This document shows positions 16,418 to 24,622 of a stretch of DNA of 64,000 nucleotides, piece after piece. Source of the stretch: UBA5195 sp034432755. GTDB taxonomy: Bacteria; Chloroflexota; Anaerolineae; Anaerolineales; Villigracilaceae. Position 1 is the first letter of the stretch, and each line of letters begins with the position of its first letter. The DNA is taken from NCBI GenBank assembly GCA_034432755.1, contig DAOUBQ010000028.1:1-64000 (forward strand). Reading direction: 5' to 3'. A model generated the notes under the pieces. That model did not search any database and was not told the DNA's origin. It was given only the letters and a program-made list of their open reading frames with translations. The position numbers and the translations under genes were made by a program.

Positions 16418-17309
16418 TTACTTTGGGTCTGAAATCGATATTAGCACTGCCTGGACAATCGTTCGTATCCGGTAATTGTCGGCGCGGATGTCGTATTCCT
16501 TGCAGGTGATGAGCGTTAGCCAGGCTTCTTTCTTATGGGCAAAAGGACGCTGGTCCCAGGGTCGGACGGTGTAGACGGAACGGATTTCGTAGGTGTAAAC
16601 CTGCCCGTAGGCTTCTACTTGGATTTTGTCGCCCCATTTGAGCGTTCCACGATTGGCAAAGGGTCCTGGCAAGCCATTAGAGTGATAGACATGGGCGGTG
16701 ATGACGCTGTTACCCTTCCAGGTGGGGAAGGCCGTGCCTTGCAGGTAGCCTGCTGAGTTGCCGAGCCAGGCGACATCCCAGCCGCCGTCCACGAAGGGGA
16801 CGCCGACGATGGGTAGTTTCACTTTCAGGGATGGGATGTTCAGGTTCAGCGGCTGGCTACTCTCGACCACCAGACGGGATGTGACCACTTGCCCAATTTC
16901 GGCAGGGATGACGGGCGGGGTGACGGTTTTATCAAGCGAAAGAACGACATTCATCCAACTGGGGTCGAGCGGAAGAATGGTGTACCCGGCGTCAATGAAG
17001 GGATTTCCAACCGCTGCGAACTGGCTGTCTTCGCCCCAGGTGATGGCAAATGGCTCTGTTCCCCAAACGTGCATCCCAGTATTGTTGTTATCGGGGTCGC
17101 GCAGTTTCAGCACCTGGAGGCGGTTGACGACAAAGGTGGCGTCTACCACCCCGTCCGACCAGTTCAAAATAACTGCGGGTTGCGCCGGCTGGAACGCTGA
17201 ATGTGCCGCTTCCGGCGCTGTCCTGGTAATTGAGGCTCAGCGGGTTGGCGGTTGGGTTATAGACATCAATAGTTGTTTCATGTTCTCCTCCGCCTTGCGC
17301 AGAATACAT
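16418..17309 (-). pseudogene. sortase-family protein, frameshifted and truncated
   Basis: The 3' part (16418-17167, 249 residues) has a sortase domain: TAHVYHSNG (catalytic His), LTLITC (catalytic Cys) and DNYRIRTIV (Arg). Upstream sequence continuing the same protein (DVYNPTANPLSLNYQD) is in another frame, up to 17309. The frames cross near 17165-17200, where PAGA must join VILNWSDG. An in-frame TAA lies just before 17309 and no signal peptide is present. So the gene is either broken or hit by a sequencing error, and its 5' end is missing. Intact relatives would be exported proteins processing or anchoring surface proteins. Confidence 0.65.
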
Positions 17310-17333
17310 TTCAGGTTACGAACTTAATGCTGG

Positions 17334-17471
17334 AAAATAAAAACGAAACCAGCATGGGCCGGTTTCGCTACTTGCTCGCTGTATCGGTTTGCCTTCATAA
17401 GGCAAAGCGACCAAGATTAGGGATACAGGTCATCGCGTCCACAGTTGAAAAACTATAAGTTGTAGGTATTT
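17334..17471 (-). promoter_or_regulatory. structured leader, riboswitch-like
   Basis: Downstream of a minus-strand promoter lie, in 5' to 3' order: GAAATACC plus a weak hairpin plus GGACGCGATGACC; an outer stem CTGTATC/GATACAG (17428-17422 with 17385-17379) around CCTAATCTTGG and an 8-bp inner hairpin TTTGCCTT/AAGGCAAA; then GTAGCGAAACC. The last strand is also one arm of a terminator hairpin CGAAACC/GGTTTCG (17344-17367) followed by TTTTTATTTT. The layout partly recalls the c-di-GMP-I (GEMM) aptamer, but the 5' GGCAAACC box is altered. The class is unproven. Confidence 0.4.
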
Positions 17472-17477
17472 CTCGCC

Positions 17478-17507
17478 ATTATAAGCGACCTTACAGATTA
17501 TTTACAA
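17478..17507 (-). promoter_or_regulatory. promoter of the structured leader
   Basis: On the minus strand, TTGTAA (17507-17502), 18-bp spacer, TATAAT (17483-17478). It points into the structured leader and the broken sortase. Confidence 0.55.
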
Positions 17508-17550
17508 TCCTTTGAAAAAGCTCCGCGAAATATCCTGAAGGCTTTCGCGG

Positions 17551-17556
17551 TACAAT
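17551..17556 (+). promoter_or_regulatory. -10 box of a probably leaderless promoter, with inverted repeat
   Basis: TACAAT ends 6 nt before the ATG at 17563. An 8-bp inverted repeat CCGCGAAA/TTTCGCGG (17523-17530 with 17543-17550) ends directly at the -10 box and could be an operator. Confidence 0.45.
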
Positions 17557-17562
17557 TTGCCT

Positions 17563-18303
17563 ATGCTCAAAGCGCGAAACAAAAACTCGGTACTCACCGA
17601 AAATGGCTGGATGTTTTACCTGCCGGAGGGAGGCCCTTCGGCCTATCGTTATGCCCAGATCGATGATTACTCGCCTCTGGCGCGGAGCCATTTCTTGTGG
17701 CGGCAGCAAGCCACGCTGAATCTGCGTTGCCGCGTCAGCGACAATTCTCTGCCCGGAACGTGGGGATTCGGCTTTTGGAATGACCCGTTTTCGTTTGCGC
17801 TTGGCCTGGGCGGGATGGGGCGTCGCTTGCCTGCGCTGCCCAATTGCGCCTGGTTCTTTTACGCTTCCCCAGAGAATCACCTTTCGTTTGCAGATAGCCT
17901 GCCCGGCAATGGATTTCTGGCTCAAACATTTTCTGCGCCGCGCATCCCATCGGGTTTGCTTGCGCCCGGGCTTTTTGGCCTGCCTTTGTTGCTGGTGAAA
18001 CCAATTTCGAGGTGGCTGCGCGCAAAGATGGCGGCAAAACTTATCGGCGAGGATGCAAAAGGCCTGGAGGTTGATGCAACCCAATGGCATGAATATCAGA
18101 TTCAGTGGGGGCAGGAGCGGGTGGAATTTGCTATAGATGGAAAATCTGTCTTCTTAACGAAGACCAGCCCCCAAGGGCCGCTTGGACTGGTCATCTGGAT
18201 AGATAATCAGTTTGCTGCCTGGAGGCCGGATGGAACGCTGGGGGCCGGCACGCTCGCCAACCCGTCAGCGTGGATGGAAGTTTCAGAAATCAGTAATCAG
18301 TGA
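17563..18303 (+). CDS. concanavalin-like (GH16-like) beta-sandwich protein
   Basis: 246 residues from ATG 17563; a TTG two codons earlier is less likely. No signal peptide. Sequence features such as GTWGFGFWNDPF, WHEYQIQWGQERVEFAIDG and GPLGLVIWIDNQFAAW are those of laminarinase-like jelly-roll domains, where the second motif is the usual back strand. I do not find the ExDxxE catalytic triad of GH16, so glycan binding rather than hydrolysis is more likely. The last residues (EISNQ) are encoded by a CAGTAATCAGTGAGCAG repeat that also supplies the stop codon. Confidence 0.6.
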   Translation: MLKARNKNSVLTENGWMFYLPEGGPSAYRYAQIDDYSPLARSHFLWRQQATLNLRCRVSDNSLPGTWGFGFWNDPFSFALGLGGMGRRLPALPNCAWFFYASPENHLSFADSLPGNGFLAQTFSAPRIPSGLLAPGLFGLPLLLVKPISRWLRAKMAAKLIGEDAKGLEVDATQWHEYQIQWGQERVEFAIDGKSVFLTKTSPQGPLGLVIWIDNQFAAWRPDGTLGAGTLANPSAWMEVSEISNQ

Positions 18304-18316
18304 GCAGCTTTTCTGT

Positions 18317-19423
18317 CTACTGGTTCCCCTGTTTGTCTCGTAAAAAGCGAACTCCGGCTATCAGTGCGCCAATGCCCAGCGCAATCAGTCCCAGCCAGTG
18401 GAGGGGAAGCGGCAAAGGAATTTGACGGAAAACAACGTCGAGCAACACGCCCAGGATGAACAGGCCGCCAAACATGCGGTTGTGATAGAAGGCAAAGCCG
18501 GAGAACCAGGTGGGCCAGAAGGCCTCGAAACCGGCAGGCGGCCCGGCAGGGCGCGGCTTGGAGAGGACGGCAATGGCGTAGAAGGCGCGCTTTGTGGCGA
18601 ATAGGACGAGCAGCATGAAGGTGGAAAAATAGCCGGTGGCGACGAGGTAGATGATGACGGCGTAAGCCACTACAATGGTGGCTATCGTCGTATAGCGCGC
18701 AAAGGTCTGCCCGGCGCGCACTGGGAAGGTGCCAACGCCTTTGGCTTTGTCGTCATCGAGTTTGTCGGTGTGCTTGGCAACGTTGATGCTGGCAACGCTC
18801 AACCCAAAGGGGATGCCCGCCAGCGCAACCATCCAATTCCACTGGCCGGAGAGGACGAGGTAGACGCCCGCAATCAGAATCGGTCCCCAGATGAGGAAAA
18901 TTGATAGTTCACCAAGCGCCCAGTATTTCATGGGCCAGGTGTAAAAGAGCAGGACGAGCGCGCCAAAGGCAAACAGGCCAATGACGAGCGGGTTGAAGGC
19001 CGTGTACCAGAGCGCGTACACACCCGAAAGGAAGGCTATCACGCCGCTCGCCAGGAACCACTGGATTTGCTCTGATTTCGTCCAGAAGCCCTGCACGAGC
19101 GGGTGAACGCCGTATTGGGTGCGGAAGTAGTTGTCCTTATCCACGCCGCGCGTGTAGTCGGTGTAATCGTTGAGCAGGTTGTTAGTGCCGTGTGCAATGA
19201 ACAAGCCAAGCGTGACCACCAGCCAGGGCAGCAACGAAAAATAGCCATCGCGCCACGCCAGCAGGCCCGCAATGATGGAAGAATACACTGTGACTGCCGT
19301 GACCGCCGAGCGGGTGGCAATCAGCCACTTTGAGACGACATCGAGCGCGTCCCACTCTTTTTTGTCATCCAGTTTGATGAGTTCCCAGGTGGCTTTGCGC
19401 CACATCCCAAAATTGACTGGCAT
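18317..19423 (-). CDS. UbiA-family prenyltransferase (copy 2)
   Basis: 368 residues with about nine membrane helices. The first Asp-rich motif is NNLLNDYTDYTRGVDKDN and the second NVAKHTDKLDDDKAKGVGT, which together bind the Mg-diphosphate of the prenyl donor in MenA/UbiA enzymes. An unusual N-terminus (FGMWRKATWELIKLDDKKEW) and a C-terminal helix pair are shared with the neighbouring copy. A good RBS (AAAGGAGAG) precedes the ATG. The aromatic acceptor is unknown; a menaquinone-type quinone is the usual guess. Probably a tandem duplicate of the gene at 19624. Confidence 0.8.
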   Translation of the reverse strand: MPVNFGMWRKATWELIKLDDKKEWDALDVVSKWLIATRSAVTAVTVYSSIIAGLLAWRDGYFSLLPWLVVTLGLFIAHGTNNLLNDYTDYTRGVDKDNYFRTQYGVHPLVQGFWTKSEQIQWFLASGVIAFLSGVYALWYTAFNPLVIGLFAFGALVLLFYTWPMKYWALGELSIFLIWGPILIAGVYLVLSGQWNWMVALAGIPFGLSVASINVAKHTDKLDDDKAKGVGTFPVRAGQTFARYTTIATIVVAYAVIIYLVATGYFSTFMLLVLFATKRAFYAIAVLSKPRPAGPPAGFEAFWPTWFSGFAFYHNRMFGGLFILGVLLDVVFRQIPLPLPLHWLGLIALGIGALIAGVRFLRDKQGNQ

Positions 19424-19531
19424 ATTGCACTCTCCTTTTGTGTTGGACCGCCCGAATTATAAGCCTGCTCTGTGAAATTCGACACTTTTATCCAATCTTT
19501 TTGGGTGAAATCTGTATCACCCAAAAGGAGG

Positions 19532-19565
19532 AAAAAAGCGGGACGCTCTGCAAAAGAGGCCCCGC
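19532..19565 (-). terminator. intrinsic terminator
   Basis: On the minus strand, GCGGGGCCTCT pairs with AGAGCGTCCCGC, followed by TTTTTT. It ends the transcript of the upstream pfk-ubiA pair, so the second UbiA gene must have its own promoter or be read through to. Confidence 0.75.
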
Positions 19566-19623
19566 GTTTATTGAAGAAGTGGTTTTGTTACGTGAGAGAA
19601 GCGCCGGTTGTGCGATGCCTGAT

Positions 19624-20649
19624 TTAGCGCCAAAAGGCCGGGGCGTAGATGCGCAACAGCACATCTGCCAGCAGCCCAAGCATAAAGAGGCCGCCGAAGG
19701 CGCGGTTGTGGCGAAAGGCCAGCGGCGCAAAGAACAGCGGCCAGCCGCCCTGCCCATCGGGGAACCAATTGGGGCGGGTTTCAGGGCGAGGTTTCATAAA
19801 CAGGGGCAGGGTGGCTTTGAGGGTTGGCAAGGCCAGCAAGGTGACCAGCATGAGCGGGGTGAAGTAGCGCAGGGCAATCATCGCCAGTACGAGCAGATAG
19901 GGGGAGACCATCATGCCAACAACGGCAAAGCGCGAGTTCCGTTCGCCGAGCAGGACCGGCAGGGTGTGGATGCCCTTCTCTTTATCTACCCTAATTTTGT
20001 CAATGTGCTTGCCAAAGATGACGGTGGTTACTCCAAAGTAGTAGGGCAGGCTGGCCCAAACGACGTTCCAATCCCATTGGTGGGTAAGTACATAGTATCC
20101 GCCGCCAATCATGAGCGGCCCCCAAACCAGCAAGACGGCTACCTCGCCCAGGGCAATGTACTTGAGCGGCCAGGTGTAAAACAGGACGAAAAACGCGCCC
20201 AGGCCAAGCAAGAGCCAGATGACCGGGTCCCAGCTGTTGATGGCGATGAGATAAACGCCCAGGGCGGCGGCAATCGTGCCGGTGGCGGCGGTGTAGGTGA
20301 GCAATTGGGTGGTGGTCAGCAGGCCGTTGGCCACCGGCTGCGGGCCATACATGGTGCGAAAATAGTTGTCCTTGTCCACGCCTTTGACGTAATCGGTGTA
20401 GTCGTTGAACAGGTTGTTGGTGGCGTGGGCCAGCATCAGTCCCAAAGTCAGCGCCAGCCAGGGAACCAGGTCAAATTTTCCATCACGCAGGGCAAACAAC
20501 CCGGCCAGCGCCGCGGAGATGAAGGTCATGACCAGCACAGCGGCACGGGTTGAAATCAGCCATTTTGAGACGAAATCGAGCGAATCCCATTCGTTCTTGC
20601 TGACCGCGGGAATGACTTGTAGGGCCTTCTTCCACATTGCAAAGTTCAT
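19624..20649 (-). CDS. UbiA-family prenyltransferase (copy 1)
   Basis: 341 residues, about nine membrane helices, motifs NNLFNDYTDYVKGVDKDN and FGKHIDKIRVDKEKGIHT. It aligns over its full length with the copy at 18317-19423, including FVSKWLISTRAAV near the N-terminus and the HNRAFGGLFMLG stretch near the C-terminus, so the two arose by duplication. The start lies 18 bp after the phosphofructokinase stop on the same strand, so the two are likely co-transcribed although the functions look unrelated. The acceptor substrate is not readable. Confidence 0.8.
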   Translation of the reverse strand: MNFAMWKKALQVIPAVSKNEWDSLDFVSKWLISTRAAVLVMTFISAALAGLFALRDGKFDLVPWLALTLGLMLAHATNNLFNDYTDYVKGVDKDNYFRTMYGPQPVANGLLTTTQLLTYTAATGTIAAALGVYLIAINSWDPVIWLLLGLGAFFVLFYTWPLKYIALGEVAVLLVWGPLMIGGGYYVLTHQWDWNVVWASLPYYFGVTTVIFGKHIDKIRVDKEKGIHTLPVLLGERNSRFAVVGMMVSPYLLVLAMIALRYFTPLMLVTLLALPTLKATLPLFMKPRPETRPNWFPDGQGGWPLFFAPLAFRHNRAFGGLFMLGLLADVLLRIYAPAFWR

Positions 20650-20667
20650 GATAGCCTCTCAACATCC

Positions 20668-21870
20668 TTACAGTTCACTGGTCATAATAAATAACGGTTT
20701 CATCTCGAAGTTTTCGTAGCGCGGGCGGTAGCGCTCGGTGTCGTAGAATTGTTCAACGTTGACGAGTTTTTTCTTTGAAGTCACCACATCCAACGGGACG
20801 TTATCATAGCGGCCGTTTTTCAGCACCACCAGCCGACCATGAATTCCTTTCAGGATAAGGTCGAGCGCCAGGTTGCCAAAGGCCATCGGCACAACCGAGT
20901 CGATAGCGTCAGGGTCGCCGCCGCGCACCATGTAGCCGAGTTTCTGTTCCACCACTTCCACCGTCTGGCCGTTGTTGAATTTCGGGGAAATATCTTTCAT
21001 GGCCGCGCCCACCAGGTCGCCAATGCCCCCTAGTTTGGCGTGTCCATAGGCATCGGTTTCCATCTTCTTAAAAACCATCTCGCCGCCCTCGAACATTGCG
21101 CCTTCTGAAACCAGGCAAATCGAATATTTGCTGGGGTTGCGTTTGCGGTCGTAGCTCATCAGTTCGGTCAGGCGTTCAATGTTGAACTCATATTCGGGAA
21201 TCACGCAGCGATTCGCTGCGCCTGCCATCGTTGGCAGCATGGCGGTGAACCCGGCGTAGCGTCCAAACACTTCTAGAACCAGAAAACGCTCGTGCGACCC
21301 GGCGATGGTGCGCAGGTTGTTGACCAACGCAATCGTGCGGGTAACGCAGGTACTGAACCCGATGCAGTAATCCGTTCCCGGCACGTCGTTGTCCATCGTT
21401 TTGGGAATGGCAACCACTTTGACGCCCTCCTGGTACATGCGCACCGCATACGAAAGCGTATCGTCACCGCCAATGGGGATGAGGTACTCGATGCCTAAAA
21501 AGTCGAGGTTTTTGAGCACTTCCTCCGTCAGGTCGTTGCGCTCTTCCTTGTATTTATCTTTAAGGTGGTCGGGCATGTCCTTGAGTTTGACCTTGCTGGG
21601 ATTGGTACGCGAGGAATGCAGGAAGGTTCCCCCCGTGCGCCCGGCGCGGTTGACGATTTCTTCCGACAAAAACGTATAGTTGCCGCTGTTATCGTAGTTT
21701 TTATCGCGCACAATCTCGGTCAGCCCGCCCCAGCCGCGTCGAATGCCAACCACCTGGTAGCCCTCTCGCAGAGCGCGGATGGTGACAGCGCGGATGGCGG
21801 GGTTTAATCCTGGTACATCGCCGCCGCCGGTCAGGATGCCGATAACTCCGGGTTTCTTTTTGATTGCCAT
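20668..21870 (-). CDS. 6-phosphofructokinase, PPi-type residues
   Basis: 400 residues of the PFK family. Start ILTGGGDVPGLN (12-23), active site PKTMDND (156-162), and FGRYAGF (202-208) at the place of the MGR motif. The residue after GGD is Asp (GGDDT, 134-138) and the residue before TMDND is Lys. In this family those two residues go with pyrophosphate as phosphoryl donor, whereas ATP enzymes have GGDGS and PGTIDND. I therefore read it as PPi-fructose-6-phosphate 1-phosphotransferase acting in reversible glycolysis. A minus-strand promoter lies upstream, and a UbiA gene follows 18 bp downstream. Confidence 0.85.
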   Translation of the reverse strand: MAIKKKPGVIGILTGGGDVPGLNPAIRAVTIRALREGYQVVGIRRGWGGLTEIVRDKNYDNSGNYTFLSEEIVNRAGRTGGTFLHSSRTNPSKVKLKDMPDHLKDKYKEERNDLTEEVLKNLDFLGIEYLIPIGGDDTLSYAVRMYQEGVKVVAIPKTMDNDVPGTDYCIGFSTCVTRTIALVNNLRTIAGSHERFLVLEVFGRYAGFTAMLPTMAGAANRCVIPEYEFNIERLTELMSYDRKRNPSKYSICLVSEGAMFEGGEMVFKKMETDAYGHAKLGGIGDLVGAAMKDISPKFNNGQTVEVVEQKLGYMVRGGDPDAIDSVVPMAFGNLALDLILKGIHGRLVVLKNGRYDNVPLDVVTSKKKLVNVEQFYDTERYRPRYENFEMKPLFIMTSEL

Positions 21871-21905
21871 GTGATTCTCCTTCGGTGGTTTTTGAACTTC
21901 CCTGT

Positions 21906-21934
21906 ATCTTACACCCGCGCAAGGCGATTTTCAA
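21906..21934 (-). promoter_or_regulatory. promoter of the phosphofructokinase gene
   Basis: On the minus strand, TTGAAA (21934-21929), 17-bp spacer, TAAGAT (21911-21906). Confidence 0.65.
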
Positions 21935-22250
21935 TACTTTTTGTTATGCTTTGAGGGGATGTTGTTCTGAGGTTCGTTCTCAGGCACTTCCTGCAGGGTC
22001 TCCTTCGGCATCGCTTGCGACATGCGCGCTTTTCGATGGTGCCTCCGGCTCACCGTCTGATACCAGGCCCTCCAATTTTGCACAGCCTGAATTTTGATAC
22101 AGTGTTAACCGTTTTCGACTTTTGATGGACTATAATTATCCAAATTGCACTGAAAAAACTTTTTTCAAAACGTTCCCTCATCTGTGGGCATAGCTTCATT
22201 GCCAGTCATGGCCTGCTGAACGCTCAAAATATCCTGTAGGAGAATTTTTT
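21935..22250. other. intergenic region between divergent pfk and gnd
   Basis: About 316 bp. It contains a TATAAT box (22131-22136) that could serve gnd. A GC-rich stretch (about 21965-22085) has a minus-strand reading like SDGEPEAPSKSAHVASDAEG before a stop. That may be a dispersed repeat or gene scrap; it has no start and no family. Confidence 0.4.
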
Positions 22251-23165
22251 ATGGAACTTGCACTGGTTGGATTAGGAAAAATGGGCGCCAACATGGCGCG
22301 CCGCCTGATTGGGGGCGGGCATCGCGTGGTAGGGTTCGACCGCGATTTTAGCCTGGCGGAGGCGCTGCAATCTGAAACTGGCCTGACGGCCGTCCGAACG
22401 CTCTCAGAACTGGCCGCCGTCCTTTCCGCTCCGCGTGTGGCGTGGGTGATGGTTCCTGCCGGGCAACCCACCGAAGCCGTGATTGCCGAACTTGCGCAAC
22501 ACTTTGAGCCAGGCGATACCATCATTGATGGCGGCAATACCTTTTACAAAGATGACATCCGCCGCGCAGCCGCCCTCAAGCAGAAGGGCATTCGCTATGT
22601 AGATGTCGGCACGAGCGGCGGGGTGTGGGGGCTGAAAGAAGGCTACAGCCTGATGGTCGGTGGCGAAACGGAAGATGTTTCCTGTCTGAATCCGATTTTC
22701 GAGACTCTGGCCCCAGCCCCCGATAAAGGCTGGGGGCGTGTCGGCGGCGTGGGCGCGGGGCATTTTGTCAAGATGATTCACAACGGCATCGAGTATGGTC
22801 TCATGCAAGCCTACGCCGAAGGCTTTGAAATTTTGCATGCCAAGCGCGACTACTCCCTCGACCTGCATCAGGTGGCCGAAATCTGGCGGCATGGCTCGGT
22901 GGTGCGCTCGTGGCTGCTCGATTTGACCGCCAACGCCCTGGCTGCCGACCAGGAGTTGAGTGAAATTGCCGGCTATGTTCCCGATTCGGGCGAAGGCCGC
23001 TGGACGGTCTTTGAGGCCGTTGATTTGGACGTACCCGCGCCGGTGATTACCCTCTCCCTCCAGCAGCGATTCGCCAGCCGCCAGCCGGAGAGTTTCGCCG
23101 CCAAATTGCTGGCCGCCATGCGCAACCAGTTCGGCGGACACGCCGTCAAAAAGGTTGGGCAATGA
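22251..23165 (+). CDS. gnd: 6-phosphogluconate dehydrogenase, short (NAD-type) form
   Basis: 304 residues, the short version lacking the long C-terminal tail of the dimeric enzyme. NAD(P) motif GLGKMGANMARRL (7-19), substrate motif DVGTSGGVWGLKEGYSLMVG, catalytic HFVKMIHNGIEYG. It oxidatively decarboxylates 6-phosphogluconate to ribulose 5-phosphate. RBS AGGAG lies upstream. Its last four bases overlap the start of zwf (ATGA at 23162), so the two steps of the oxidative pentose phosphate pathway are translationally coupled. Confidence 0.9.
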   Translation: MELALVGLGKMGANMARRLIGGGHRVVGFDRDFSLAEALQSETGLTAVRTLSELAAVLSAPRVAWVMVPAGQPTEAVIAELAQHFEPGDTIIDGGNTFYKDDIRRAAALKQKGIRYVDVGTSGGVWGLKEGYSLMVGGETEDVSCLNPIFETLAPAPDKGWGRVGGVGAGHFVKMIHNGIEYGLMQAYAEGFEILHAKRDYSLDLHQVAEIWRHGSVVRSWLLDLTANALAADQELSEIAGYVPDSGEGRWTVFEAVDLDVPAPVITLSLQQRFASRQPESFAAKLLAAMRNQFGGHAVKKVGQ

Positions 23166-24619
23166 GCGAAATCTGTCAGGCAACCAGCATTGTCATTTTT
23201 GGCGCTTCGGGTGACCTGACCTGGCGCAAACTCATCCCAGCCCTTTACAACAACTTCAAAAAAGGGCGGCTTGCAGAATGCGCCAATGTGGTTGGCTTTG
23301 CCCGTCGCCCGTATTCCGATGACGCCTTTCGCGCCCGGTTGCGTGATGGCGTGGCTCAGTTTAGCCCAGAGACCTTTGACCCGGCCGTTTGGGAGCAGTT
23401 TGCCCCGCGAATTTGCTATTTTCAGGGCAATCTCGACCGTATCGAAGACTTTCTCACCCTTCAGAATTTTCTGCTTGAATTAGAAGATGGTCCTGCCAAC
23501 CGTTTGTATTACCTGGCCACTTCCCCAGAATATTACGCGGGGGTGGCCGGGCATTTGGGCGCAGCCGGCATGTCGCGCGATGACGAGCTGTATGGCGCGT
23601 GGCGGCGCATCATCGTAGAAAAGCCATTTGGACATGATTTGCAATCGGCGCGCGAGCTGACCCATGCCCTGCAGGCTTCTTTCGATGAGCGGCAAATTTA
23701 CCGCATTGACCACTACCTGGGCAAAGAAACCTCACAGAATATCCTGTTCTTTCGCTTTGCCAACACCATCTTTGAGCCGGTCTGGAACCGCCGCTATATC
23801 AGCAATGTACAAATCACGGTTGCCGAGAGCGTAGATATTGGCGCGCGCGCCGGGTATTATGATACCTCCGGCGTTTTGCGCGATATGTTCCAGAACCACT
23901 TGTTGCAATTACTTGCGCTGGTGGCGATGGAGCCGCCTGCTTCTTTTGAGGCCGACGCAGTGCGCAATGAGACGGTCAAGGTTCTCAAGAGCATTCGTCC
24001 CATTGCTCTCGAAGAGACCGTCCGTGCCCAATATGAGGGCTACCGCGAAACTCAAGGCACCGCTCCTGATTCGCAAACTCCCACTTATGCCGCGCTGAAG
24101 CTGTTCATTGATAACTGGCGCTGGCAGGGTGTGCCGTTCTACCTGCGTTCTGGAAAGGCTTTGCGGCGCAAAATTTCGGAAATCATCATCGAGTTCCAGC
24201 GCCCGCCGCACTTAATGTTCCACTTGCCGCCGGGGACCGATTTCAGCCCTAACATTTTGGCCCTCACCATTCAACCCGATGAAGGCATTCATTTGCGCTT
24301 TCAGGCCAAAGTCCCCGATTCTGACCAGGAAATGCGCCCGGTGGATATGGATTTTCATTATCGGAATTCGTTTAACGACAAGAGTATCCCCGAAGCCTAC
24401 GAGCGACTCTTACTCGAAGCCCTGGATGGCGACGCCTCGCTGTTTACCCGTTCTGATGGCATAGAGGCCTCTTGGGCGCTGATAGACCCCATACTCGAAG
24501 GCTGGCAAACCCCTCTTGCACCCCCGCTGGTGAGCTATGCGCGCGGTTCGTGGGGGCCAGCCCAGGCCGATGCGCTGCTCGCTCTCGCTGGTCATCGCTG
24601 GCGGCTGGGACACGAATAG
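23162..24619 (+). CDS. zwf: glucose-6-phosphate dehydrogenase
   Basis: 485 residues. N-terminal nucleotide motif FGASGDLTWRKLIPALYN (13-30), active-site RIDHYLGKE (181-189) with the catalytic His, and IVEKPFGHD (150-159). It makes 6-phosphogluconolactone and NAD(P)H. It overlaps gnd by 4 bp. It converges with pgl, the next enzyme of the pathway, with only 3 bp between the stop codons. Confidence 0.95.
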   Translation: MSEICQATSIVIFGASGDLTWRKLIPALYNNFKKGRLAECANVVGFARRPYSDDAFRARLRDGVAQFSPETFDPAVWEQFAPRICYFQGNLDRIEDFLTLQNFLLELEDGPANRLYYLATSPEYYAGVAGHLGAAGMSRDDELYGAWRRIIVEKPFGHDLQSARELTHALQASFDERQIYRIDHYLGKETSQNILFFRFANTIFEPVWNRRYISNVQITVAESVDIGARAGYYDTSGVLRDMFQNHLLQLLALVAMEPPASFEADAVRNETVKVLKSIRPIALEETVRAQYEGYRETQGTAPDSQTPTYAALKLFIDNWRWQGVPFYLRSGKALRRKISEIIIEFQRPPHLMFHLPPGTDFSPNILALTIQPDEGIHLRFQAKVPDSDQEMRPVDMDFHYRNSFNDKSIPEAYERLLLEALDGDASLFTRSDGIEASWALIDPILEGWQTPLAPPLVSYARGSWGPAQADALLALAGHRWRLGHE

Positions 24620-24622
24620 CCC

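Noticed and set aside
17379..17428. Structured element read on the plus strand as a known riboswitch
   Set aside because: The plus-strand reading matches no aptamer consensus that I know and has no terminator with a T-run on that strand; the minus-strand reading is much better.
19438..20553. Plus-strand open frame of 371 codons across the UbiA gene
   Set aside because: It lies opposite a membrane gene with clear motifs, and its composition (Gln, Gly, His rich) is that of a shadow frame.
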